DNA of 64,000 nucleotides from Algoriphagus sp. (GTDB lineage: Bacteria > Bacteroidota > Bacteroidia > Cytophagales > Cyclobacteriaceae), in contig NZ_JAUXYL010000022.1 of NCBI RefSeq assembly GCF_030694375.1, positions 117,431-181,430 on the forward strand, given 5' to 3'. Every line of letters starts with the position of its first letter. Position 1 is the stretch's first letter. Below the pieces are notes generated by a model. The model worked only from the letters and a program-made list of their open reading frames with translations, was not told where the DNA came from and ran no database searches. The position numbers and the translations under genes are program-made. Positions 1 through 6,849 of this stretch are shown in pieces.

Positions 1-881
1 TGAGAAAATACATCGACTGGACTCCGTTCTTTAGCACTTGGATGCTTAGTGGCAAATACCCGAAAATCCTTGAAGATCCCATTGTAGGACATGAAGCGAA
101 GAAACTCTTTGCTGATGCGCAGGAAATGCTGGATAAGTTGATTGTAGAAAAGTGGCTTACTGCAAAAGCGGTTTTTGGACTATTCCCGGTGAATCGACTC
201 GAAGATGATGCGGTAATTTTGGATCCAAATGACAGCAAAAAAGAAATCGCAAAACTTCACTTCTTGAGGCAACAAGGCAAAAAGGGCAGGGGTGTTCCCA
301 ACCGATCACTCGCAGACTATATTCACCCTGAAAAAACCGATTATCTGGGCTGTTTTGCCGTGACTTCAGGGCTTGGAATGGAAAGCAAGCTCGCAGAGTT
401 TCAGGCTGCAGGGGATGATTACAACGATATCTTGTTTAAGGCTTTGGCGGATAGATTGGCAGAAGCTGCCGCAGAATATGTACATGAGCAGGTCAGGAAA
501 GATTATTGGGGCTATTCCACATCGGAAAGCTTGGATAATGATTCTTTGATTCGTGAAGAATACCCCGGAATCCGTCCGGCCCCGGGCTATGCGGCTTGTC
601 CGGAGCATTCCGAAAAGAGTACGATATCTCAACTATTAGATTTGGAAAATGCCATTGGAATCACATTGACCTCCAGCTTTGCAATGTATCCGACTAGCTC
701 AGTTTCCGGATTTTATTTTGGACATCCTGAAAGTAAATACTTCGGTTTGGGCAAAATCGGAGAAGATCAGGTGGCCAGCTATGCCCGACGAAAGGGCATA
801 ACCATAAAGCAAGCAGAGCGCTTATTATCTCCAAATTTGGCCTATTCACCTATTCAAACATTAGCAATTTCTATTCAATGA
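1..881 (+). CDS. metH: Cobalamin-dependent methionine synthase, C-terminal part (partial)
   Basis: The reading frame is open from base 3, so the 5' part of the gene lies outside the window. The visible 292 codons are the AdoMet-binding reactivation domain of MetH. It begins with the typical IDWTPFFSTW stretch and has RPAPGYAACPEH, the R-x3-GY-x-ACPEH signature that binds AdoMet, at about residue 192. This domain re-methylates oxidised cob(II)alamin so the enzyme can keep transferring methyl groups from methyltetrahydrofolate to homocysteine. The stop codon overlaps the start of metF by four bases (ATGA), so the two genes are translationally coupled. The family assignment is secure; I cannot tell from here whether the homocysteine and folate domains are on the same polypeptide. 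Confidence 0.95.
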   Translation, partial: RKYIDWTPFFSTWMLSGKYPKILEDPIVGHEAKKLFADAQEMLDKLIVEKWLTAKAVFGLFPVNRLEDDAVILDPNDSKKEIAKLHFLRQQGKKGRGVPNRSLADYIHPEKTDYLGCFAVTSGLGMESKLAEFQAAGDDYNDILFKALADRLAEAAAEYVHEQVRKDYWGYSTSESLDNDSLIREEYPGIRPAPGYAACPEHSEKSTISQLLDLENAIGITLTSSFAMYPTSSVSGFYFGHPESKYFGLGKIGEDQVASYARRKGITIKQAERLLSPNLAYSPIQTLAISIQ

Positions 882-1831
882 AAATAACAGAACATTTAAA
901 AAATACCACTTCCACGCTTTTTTCATTTGAGATTCTGCCTCCATTGAAGGGGCAAAGCCTGAAAGAACTCCTTGAAGGAATTGAACCATTAATGGAATTC
1001 AAGCCACCTTTTGTGGATGTGACTTACCATCGGGAAGAGTTTATTTACAAAAAGCATCCAAATGGACTTTTGGAGAAGGTAAGTACCAAAAAGCGCCCCG
1101 GTACCGTAGGTATTTGTGCAGCGATCATGAACCGCTTTCAAGTCGATGCGGTTCCTCATATTCTCTGTGGAGGATTTTCCAAGGAAGAGACGGAAAACGC
1201 CCTGATTGATCTCAATTTTATAGGTGTGGAAAATGTCCTTGCACTCCGGGGTGATGCACCAAAATCGGAAGGTAGGTTTATTGCGGAACCTAATGGGCAC
1301 AATTATGCCAGTGAATTGGTGGAGCAAATTGTACGCATGAATAATGGACATTACCTACATGAGGAAACCGAAAACAGCTTTCATACTGACTTTTGTGTAG
1401 GCGTTTCAGGGTATCCTGAGAAGCACTTCGAAGCTCCGAGTATGAAATTCGACCTGAAGTACCTAAAAGAAAAAATCGATAAAGGGGCTGAATACATTGT
1501 GACTCAGATGTTTTTCGATAATCAAAAGTTTTTCGATTTTGTACGAAGAGTCCGGGCAGCGGGAATTGATGTTCCCATCATTCCGGGTATCAAGCCGATC
1601 ACGACTTTGGGACAAATCACCATGCTGCCAAGGACTTTCTTTTTGGACTTCCCCGATGAATTGATGGATGAGCTTGAAAAATGTAAAACCAATGCTGATG
1701 TGAAAACTGTAGGGATTGAGTGGGCTATTCAGCAGTCAAAGGAACTGATTGCAGCCGGCGTGCCTTCGCTTCATTTCTACACGATGAGTAAGGCAGAAGC
1801 TACTTACAAGATTGCCAAAGAGGTGTTTTAA
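878..1831 (+). CDS. metF: Methylenetetrahydrofolate reductase
   Basis: This 317-residue protein is of normal MetF length. MetF is a flavoprotein that reduces 5,10-methylenetetrahydrofolate to 5-methyltetrahydrofolate, the methyl donor used by the MetH encoded just upstream. The N-terminal FSFEILPP segment carries the conserved catalytic-type Glu (residue 18), and LALRGDAP near residue 120 is the conserved folate/flavin-contacting Asp motif. A TIM-barrel pattern continues to a C-terminal GVPSLHFYTMSKAEAT segment, which is the conserved MetF ending. The start overlaps the metH stop by four bases. The operon ends at a strong hairpin immediately after the stop codon. No methionine-responsive riboswitch can be assessed because the operon's promoter is outside the window. 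Confidence 0.95.
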   Translation: MKITEHLKNTTSTLFSFEILPPLKGQSLKELLEGIEPLMEFKPPFVDVTYHREEFIYKKHPNGLLEKVSTKKRPGTVGICAAIMNRFQVDAVPHILCGGFSKEETENALIDLNFIGVENVLALRGDAPKSEGRFIAEPNGHNYASELVEQIVRMNNGHYLHEETENSFHTDFCVGVSGYPEKHFEAPSMKFDLKYLKEKIDKGAEYIVTQMFFDNQKFFDFVRRVRAAGIDVPIIPGIKPITTLGQITMLPRTFFLDFPDELMDELEKCKTNADVKTVGIEWAIQQSKELIAAGVPSLHFYTMSKAEATYKIAKEVF

Positions 1832-1832
1832 C

Positions 1833-1870
1833 AAAAAAAGCCCGCCAAATAATTTTGGCGGGCTTTGAAT
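1833..1870. terminator. Rho-independent terminator, probably bidirectional
   Basis: A perfect 13-bp stem (arms 1837-1849 and 1854-1866, core GCCCGCC/GGCGGGC) with a 4-base loop sits between convergent genes: metF on plus and a lipoprotein gene on minus. An A-run precedes it on plus, which is a U-run for minus transcripts, and a short T-run follows it. It probably serves both convergent genes. Confidence 0.85.
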
Positions 1871-1882
1871 TGATTGTTGAAT

Positions 1883-2404
1883 TTAAATTTTACCCATTTC
1901 AGAGATGAACTTGTTATACTTCTCTCTGGATTCTTCCTTCAGGTTATTGAAGTTTTTTTCCAACCAATTCAAACTTTCTTTTGTGGTAGATTCGATGTTA
2001 GCAATTGTTATTGCTCTTTTGGCAGTAGGTTCTTTAGACGTAGTTTCCCACCACTTTTCTACATTCTGAAGGTGCATCTCAGCCGTTTTTTGGAAATTCT
2101 CCTCCGTACGCTTAGCATTCTCAATTACTGTATCGTAGCGGGTCTCAATAAGATCAACTTCGGTGCTTTCAGCTTTCAGGTCTTTGTAGACTTTGTCAGC
2201 TCTAGACTCAAGACTATCAAATCTAGAATCGATAACACTCCAATCGTGCGTTGGAGAAGCCTTTACAGCCATTTCCACACTGTCAACAAATGAATTTAGA
2301 TTCTTTGTTGAAGTAATTCTGTCTTGCTCTGTATACTTATTAGTTTCGCAAGCAAATACCGCAATACATGCAGTACCTATAAGAAGTGATGATTTGATTT
2401 TCAT
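1883..2404 (-). CDS. Hypothetical lipoprotein, helical
   Basis: This 173-residue protein starts with a charged n-region, a hydrophobic stretch and a lipobox-like AVFAC at residues 15-19, so it is probably a membrane-anchored lipoprotein. The rest is hydrophilic, rich in Lys/Glu, and has repeated heptad-like spacing (for example around SLESRADKVYKDLKAESTEVDL), suggesting long helices or a coiled coil. A DUF6565-like or other small Bacteroidota lipoprotein family is possible, but I do not recognise it with certainty. It is monocistronic, ends against the shared terminator with metF, and has a long upstream gap. No function is proposed. Confidence 0.75.
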   Translation of the reverse strand: MKIKSSLLIGTACIAVFACETNKYTEQDRITSTKNLNSFVDSVEMAVKASPTHDWSVIDSRFDSLESRADKVYKDLKAESTEVDLIETRYDTVIENAKRTEENFQKTAEMHLQNVEKWWETTSKEPTAKRAITIANIESTTKESLNWLEKNFNNLKEESREKYNKFISEMGKI

Positions 2405-2863
2405 AATTTGGTTTTTTTAAGTAAAAGAATTGATGGTACTAATACTTCTATAGGCAATAGGTCAACCATTTTTCAACTAAGACGGTAAAACACCACTTCT
2501 TTACAGATAGGCTCACTTTAAGAAGAAGTCAGACAGACTTCAAAGTGGAATTGTGTCACGTTTTATGGAATAAAAACCCCATAAATCCCCATTTGGGAAG
2601 CCTTAAAGCATACAGTAATGTTTTCTATTCCTTCCTTTACACCCGGAATTTTGCCAAGGCTGGCATGTAGAAGTTTGTCCGGTTCCCAAATAGCTATCGA
2701 AGCATTGTTTGGCTGGTTGGATGAAATGGAATCAAGAAAAGTGGAAAGAATTCTCTTGTGATTGCAATCTTATTTAGACTGACCTAGTATTGAATTAACA
2801 AAGCATTTTTAACCACTCTTCCCAATCCCAATCCCTTTTTGCTGATTCTAATTATCTTCGGGC
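2405..2863. other. Intergenic gap with one unsupported short ORF
   Basis: These 459 bp separate the divergent lipoprotein and HMG-CoA lyase genes. The only coding-like stretch is a 47-codon plus-strand ORF at 2618-2761 (ATG to TGA) containing ALFGWLDEMESRKVERILL, which looks like an amphipathic helix. It could be a small protein or the tail of a decayed gene; I do not recognise it. No terminator or RNA structure stands out, and promoters for both flanking genes must lie here. Confidence 0.35.
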
Positions 2864-3715
2864 ATGATTAAACTGATTGAATGCCCGCGGGATGCAATGC
2901 AAGGAATTCCGGGATTTATAGATACTGCTATTAAAGCCGCATACATTAATCAATTGCTTGAAGTGGGTTTTGACACTATTGACTTCGGCAGCTTTGTCAG
3001 TCCTAAGGCAATTCCACAAATGCGGGATACTGCGGAGGTATTGGAATTGCTGGATTTACACGATGCGAAGTCTAGACTTTTGGCTATTGTAGCGAACGTA
3101 AGAGGGGCAGAAGATGCGCTTCAATTTCAGGAAATTGACTTTTTGGGATTCCCACTTTCGGTATCTGAGACTTTTCAGCAGCGAAATACCAACGCCTCGA
3201 TAGAGGAGGCTTTGAAAACGGTGGAGGCGATCCAGAATCTTTGCGAAGCAAAAAGGAAAAAGCAGGTGGTCTACCTCAGCATGGGTTTTGGTAATCCATA
3301 TGGAGATCCTTACTCACCAGAATTGGTTGCCGAATTTGTGGAAATGCTAGCACAACTTCAAGTTGAGACCATTTCCTTATCTGATACGATCGGGGTGGCG
3401 ACTTCTGAATTGATTACCAAACTTTTTGAGGTTCAAATTCAGGCTTTTCCACAAATTGAATTTGGCGCACATCTTCACAGCAGGGTTGAGTCTATCCCGG
3501 AGAAAGTGTTGGCAGGGCTGAAAGGTGGATGTAAAAGATTTGATGGAGCATTAAAGGGTTTTGGAGGATGTCCGATGGCCAAAGACGAATTAGTTGGAAA
3601 TATGGCAACAGAAGTGATGATTGAAACCCTTGAAAAAGAGGGGTATTCTTTAGGATTGAATAAGTCAGAACTCGCTGAATCTATGAAGCTTACGAAGTTT
3701 GTGTTTAATTCCTGA
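2864..3715 (+). CDS. Hydroxymethylglutaryl-CoA lyase
   Basis: This 283-residue TIM-barrel protein belongs to the HMG-CoA lyase family, which splits HMG-CoA into acetoacetate and acetyl-CoA in leucine degradation. ECPRDAMQG at residues 6-14 is the conserved substrate-binding Arg-Asp segment (usually GPRDGLQ). LSMGFGNPYGDPY and LSDTIGVAT follow the family order, HLHSR supplies metal-binding histidines, and GGCPMAKDELVGN near residue 233 contains the catalytic GCP cysteine signature. Its start has no clear ribosome-binding site, normal for this group. The next gene begins 3 bp after the stop and is probably co-transcribed. The thiolase far downstream (15173-16354) could act in the same acetoacetate pathway, but the genes are not linked. 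Confidence 0.93.
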   Translation: MIKLIECPRDAMQGIPGFIDTAIKAAYINQLLEVGFDTIDFGSFVSPKAIPQMRDTAEVLELLDLHDAKSRLLAIVANVRGAEDALQFQEIDFLGFPLSVSETFQQRNTNASIEEALKTVEAIQNLCEAKRKKQVVYLSMGFGNPYGDPYSPELVAEFVEMLAQLQVETISLSDTIGVATSELITKLFEVQIQAFPQIEFGAHLHSRVESIPEKVLAGLKGGCKRFDGALKGFGGCPMAKDELVGNMATEVMIETLEKEGYSLGLNKSELAESMKLTKFVFNS

Positions 3716-3718
3716 TTA

Positions 3719-4270
3719 ATGTCTGATCCAATCATTCAACCTAAAGTAAAAGCACTTCGCTGGATCCGTAGTCTCCACAAGTGGCTGGGGCTTCCTTTGA
3801 TTTTATTCTTTTTTATAATCGGGATTACTTCGATCCTATTAGCATGGAAAAAGAAAGCCGAACTGCTTCCTCCGACCTTAAAAACAAAAGTTGAACAGGG
3901 CGAATGGATTTCTCCGACTGAAATGGTAAACATTGCGGAGCTGGAAATGGAAAAACTCGGAGCGTCCATCGAAGTGGATCGAATCGATATCCGGCCCGAC
4001 AAGGGTGTGGCCAAAGTGACCTTCAAAACCCATTTCACCGAAGTTCAATTGGATGGACTCTCGGGAGAGGTTCTTTCTATTGAGACCCGGCATTCTGACT
4101 GGATTGAAAAGGTGCATGATGGAAGTATTGTTGATTTTTACCTTGGAGGAGACGAGGCAACCAAACTGACTTATTCTACCTTGACAGCTTTGGGATTGAT
4201 TTTGATGAGTCTAAGTGGGTTTTATTTGTGGTATTACCCGAAAGTGATTCGAAGGCTGAAGGGGAGATAG
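3719..4270 (+). CDS. PepSY-associated transmembrane protein
   Basis: This 183-residue inner-membrane protein has an N-terminal basic segment (ALRWIRSLHKWLGLP) leading into a hydrophobic helix (residues about 22-44), a soluble middle, and a second helix near residues 153-175 ending in WYYPKVIRRLKGR. The RSLHKWLG...GI-x-S-LLAWKKK layout is that of PepSY_TM proteins, which are often found with iron uptake or respiratory reductases. The middle part, ending in LDGLSGEVLS, resembles a single PepSY fold. It follows the HMG-CoA lyase gene by 3 bp. The name describes the family only; the substrate or partner cannot be read from the context. Confidence 0.8.
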   Translation: MSDPIIQPKVKALRWIRSLHKWLGLPLILFFFIIGITSILLAWKKKAELLPPTLKTKVEQGEWISPTEMVNIAELEMEKLGASIEVDRIDIRPDKGVAKVTFKTHFTEVQLDGLSGEVLSIETRHSDWIEKVHDGSIVDFYLGGDEATKLTYSTLTALGLILMSLSGFYLWYYPKVIRRLKGR

Positions 4271-4280
4271 ATTAATTTGA

Positions 4281-4333
4281 TTATCCGCAATCCTGCCAGT
4301 AAGAAAGATTAGGCTATATAAAGTTGCGGATAA
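4281..4333. repeat. 53-bp element with perfect 10-bp terminal inverted repeats
   Basis: TTATCCGCAA at 4281-4290 is the exact reverse complement of TTGCGGATAA at 4324-4333. A related structure of about the same length lies at 53352-53399, and both share an internal CCAGTAAG. The element abuts and partly overlaps the open frame of a Uma2 gene remnant, so it may mark where that gene was cut. It could be a REP- or MITE-like sequence, or simply a hairpin after the upstream operon. Confidence 0.5.
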
Positions 4334-4470
4334 ATGAACAAACTCTTTTAATCTATTCACTCGTTGATGGAAAATATCGATCCTCTAAATTATTTGTCTC
4401 AGGAGATATTGTTGAATCTGCCTGCATTGAAGGATTTCAGCTAAATTTGGAAGATATTTTTGAAGGATAA
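4303..4470 (+). pseudogene. Uma2 (DUF820) family protein, C-terminal remnant
   Basis: An open frame without a usable start codon encodes about 55 residues that read as the end of a Uma2-family nuclease-like protein. NEQTLLIYSLVDGKYRSSK matches the usual ...VLIYSL-x-DG-x-Y segment, followed by a GDIVESACIEGFQLNLEDIF tail (the usual pattern being GD-x-V-x-S...F-x-L-x-L-x-x-IF). The N-terminal two thirds, including the PD-(D/E)xK-like core, are missing. The first codons overlap the 4281-4333 inverted-repeat element, and homology starts right at its right end. I infer a decayed gene; no start codon in the frame would give a sensible protein. Confidence 0.6.
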
Positions 4471-4481
4471 GTTCTACACTT

Positions 4482-5609
4482 TTAAACCAATAATTTATAT
4501 TTTTTCCCGGGTAAGGATTTTACAATTCCCTCAAATTCAAGAGAGAGTAATCTGGATGAAAGCATTCCAAGCGGAATTTCCGTCTGATAACTGATTTGGT
4601 CAATTTCCGATTCGCCTTTTTCCAAGAGCAGCCTCAAAATGGCCGTATCCTCTTCATCTCTACCTGCCAAATCCAATACAGGTTTTTTGACCTTTTCCTC
4701 TCCTGGTTTGCTCCAAAATAAAGCCTCAGCTATGTCCCCTGGACCTGTATAGATCGATGCTTTCATTTTTCGGATGAGATGATTGCACCCTTCGGAAAAT
4801 GGTGATTGTAGGTTTCCAGGAACAGCAAACACATCTTTGTTGTAGGAATAGGCAATCTCAGCAGTAATTAGAGCACCACCCTTTTCCGCCGCTTCTACCA
4901 CAATTAAAGCATCAGAAAGGCTGGCGATTATCCGATTTCTTGCGGGGAAATTTCCGGGAACCATCGTGCTTCCGGGCGCATATTCACTCATCAGGATTCC
5001 CGTTTCCTGAAGTTGCTCCGCTGTTTTCTTATGTATTGCCGGATAGATTTGAGTAATCGGAGAACCCATCACAGCGATTGTTGGGAGACCAACCTGTAGT
5101 GCTGCCCGATGCGCTTCGATATCGATGCCATAGGCTAAACCGGAAATAATCACTGGCTGATAGGGGAGGAGATCCTCGACGATTTTCCGGGTAATGGACT
5201 TTCCATAGGTAGTGGCACTTCGTGTACCTACGATTCCTACACTTCGCTCAAATTCCAAGTCGCCTTTCCCCTGTGTAAAAAGTACTACAGGTCCATCTTC
5301 TTGCATTTTCAGTCGGGAAGGAAATTCCTGTTCTGAGGAGCTGTGGATGTTAAATCCTTTTTTTTTGCTCAGGTTTATTAATTCATCTGCCTTTTGAAGG
5401 AGTGACTCGGCTTGCTGCCGGATCTCCAAAAGCTTTTCCCCGACTCGGGGGATTTTGGATGCTTTCCCTTTGTTCAGGTGAAAAAACGCTTTGGCGGACC
5501 CGCTGTAAGCTATAATGGCCTTGAACACTCCCGGGCCGACCTTAGGGGCTAGAGAAAGTGCTAAATGATAGCGGAGATTTTCAAGGTTCGTTTCTGATTT
5601 TAAGTTCAT
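4482..5609 (-). CDS. dprA: DNA-processing protein DprA
   Basis: This 375-residue protein is a full-length DprA/Smf, which loads RecA onto incoming single-stranded DNA during natural transformation. The N-terminal helix-hairpin-helix-like region (LALAPKVGPGVFKAII) is followed by the Rossmann-like core with VGTRSATTYG and SGLAYGIDIEAHRAAL, then GNFPARNRIIASLSDALIVVEA, all hallmark DprA motifs. A C-terminal winged-helix segment (DQISYQTEIPLGMLSSRLLSLEFEGIV) completes the protein. Its start lies inside the end of the upstream merR gene (29-bp overlap), so the two are co-transcribed. Presence of DprA is compatible with natural competence, but it is common in non-competent bacteria too. Confidence 0.95.
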   Translation of the reverse strand: MNLKSETNLENLRYHLALSLAPKVGPGVFKAIIAYSGSAKAFFHLNKGKASKIPRVGEKLLEIRQQAESLLQKADELINLSKKKGFNIHSSSEQEFPSRLKMQEDGPVVLFTQGKGDLEFERSVGIVGTRSATTYGKSITRKIVEDLLPYQPVIISGLAYGIDIEAHRAALQVGLPTIAVMGSPITQIYPAIHKKTAEQLQETGILMSEYAPGSTMVPGNFPARNRIIASLSDALIVVEAAEKGGALITAEIAYSYNKDVFAVPGNLQSPFSEGCNHLIRKMKASIYTGPGDIAEALFWSKPGEEKVKKPVLDLAGRDEEDTAILRLLLEKGESEIDQISYQTEIPLGMLSSRLLSLEFEGIVKSLPGKKYKLLV

Positions 5610-5934
5610 TCCTCAGATTGATTAAAAAGTCCTTGATTTCCTGAAGTTTTTGAACTGCTGCAACTTTGTCAAAACCTTGATCTTTGCCTGATGCAATCAC
5701 TTCTTGGGCACCTTGAAGGGTATATCCTTTTTCTTTCACCAAATGGTAAACGTATTTGATTTTTTGGATATCTTCCTTCGTATAGCGGCGATTTCCTTTT
5801 TTGTCTTTTTTCGGACGAATAATATCAAACTCACCTTCCCAATAGCGGATCAATGATGGGGCTACTTTGAACATTTCAGCAACTTCCCCAATGGAATGGT
5901 ATTTTTTCTCTATTTCTCGCTCTTTGTACGGCAC
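5581..5934 (-). CDS. MerR-family transcriptional regulator
   Basis: This 117-residue protein has an N-terminal winged helix of MerR type: HSIGEVAEMFKVAPSLIRYWEGEF (residues about 13-36) followed by RRYTKEDIQKIKYVYHLVKEKGYTLQGAQEVI. There is a short C-terminal helical tail and no cysteine cluster, so a metal sensor role is unlikely. MerR proteins of this short type sit next to dprA in many Bacteroidota and may control it or cell-wall genes. The gene overlaps dprA by 29 bp at its 3' end. The effector is unknown. Confidence 0.88.
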   Translation of the reverse strand: MPYKEREIEKKYHSIGEVAEMFKVAPSLIRYWEGEFDIIRPKKDKKGNRRYTKEDIQKIKYVYHLVKEKGYTLQGAQEVIASGKDQGFDKVAAVQKLQEIKDFLINLRNELKIRNEP

Positions 5935-6062
5935 AGCAGTTTGTAATTAATGGTAACCTCTTAAGGTTTTGAACCCTGTTTGAGTTGAATTCAAATTCAA
6001 TTTAAAAATTTGCTCGGGTACTTCAAGGAATACTTCATGCGAATACTTCGAAAACGCAAAAA

Positions 6063-6767
6063 TTAGCGATTTAGTACCTGTAACATTTGGATAGATACCA
6101 AACCGGCGGTTTCAGTTCGAAGTCGGCTTTTCCCCAAAGAAACAGGCAGAAAGCCTGATTCAATTGCTTCTTTGATTTCTTTTGGGTCAAAATCTCCCTC
6201 AGGGCCAATCAAAATCAGGTATTTTCCTTCAGGTACAGCCACATCAAAGAGATGACTTTCATGGTCCTGATCCACATAAGCTATGAATTTCTGAAATCCC
6301 TCAAACTCCTGGGTCTTGAATAGCGCTGTCAATTTTTTGGTCTGATTCAATACAGGGATCCGGTATTTTAGACTTTGTTTGCAAGCTGAAATTATTTTTT
6401 TGTTCAGCCGATCTGTTTTTAAAAAGCCGCGCTCAGAATTCATGGTTTCTAAAAGTGTCAGTTCATGAAATCCGATTTCGGTAATTTTTTCCACCATCCA
6501 TTCCATTCTGTCAGGACTTTTAGTTGGGGCAATAGCCAAGTGAATGTGAAATTTATCTTCAGGAATTTCAGAAGAATTCAAGACTTTGAGATTGGTTTTT
6601 TTCGGATTTGCTTCCAAAATCTCGCAGTCAAAAACCATCCCTTTCCCATTGGTCAGTCTGATTTGGTCGCCTTGTTTTTTTCGAAGCACTTTGACTAAAT
6701 GCCTTGATTCCTCCTCGTCGAGATGGGTGAGTGGTGATTCTATTTTGTCTTGGAAAAAAAGCTGCAT
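6063..6767 (-). CDS. rsmE: 16S rRNA (uracil-1498-N3)-methyltransferase
   Basis: I chose the ATG at 6767, giving 234 residues starting MQLFFQD, rather than the ATG eight codons upstream, because RsmE proteins start with this short strand. RsmE methylates N3 of U1498 in the decoding region of 16S rRNA. The N-terminal PUA-like part (EEESRHLVKVLRKKQGDQIRLTNGKG) is followed by a SPOUT knot fold with KSPDRMEWMVEKITEIG, ILIGPEGDFDPKEI (the SAM-binding GPEGG-like loop) and the C-terminal LGKSRLRTETAGLVSIQML. All conserved RsmE motifs are present. It lies downstream of the helicase gene, separated by a terminator. Confidence 0.94.
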   Translation of the reverse strand: MQLFFQDKIESPLTHLDEEESRHLVKVLRKKQGDQIRLTNGKGMVFDCEILEANPKKTNLKVLNSSEIPEDKFHIHLAIAPTKSPDRMEWMVEKITEIGFHELTLLETMNSERGFLKTDRLNKKIISACKQSLKYRIPVLNQTKKLTALFKTQEFEGFQKFIAYVDQDHESHLFDVAVPEGKYLILIGPEGDFDPKEIKEAIESGFLPVSLGKSRLRTETAGLVSIQMLQVLNR

Positions 6768-6791
6768 GTTGTAACTGAGGGGGAGAGACAC

Positions 6792-6826
6792 AAAAAAAGC
6801 ACATTTCCCTAAAGAAATGTGCCTTT
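6792..6826 (-). terminator. Rho-independent terminator of the helicase gene
   Basis: A 9-bp perfect stem (GCACATTTC at 6799-6807 pairs with 6814-6822) with a 6-base loop is followed, on the minus strand, by a run of seven U residues. It lies about 25 bp after the helicase stop codon and just upstream of rsmE. Confidence 0.85.
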
Positions 6827-6849
6827 AAACCAAATTAACCAATAATAAT

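Noticed and set aside
2618..2761. A 47-codon ORF as a real gene
   Set aside because: It has no recognisable family, no promoter and no context; it is mentioned only within the gap entry.
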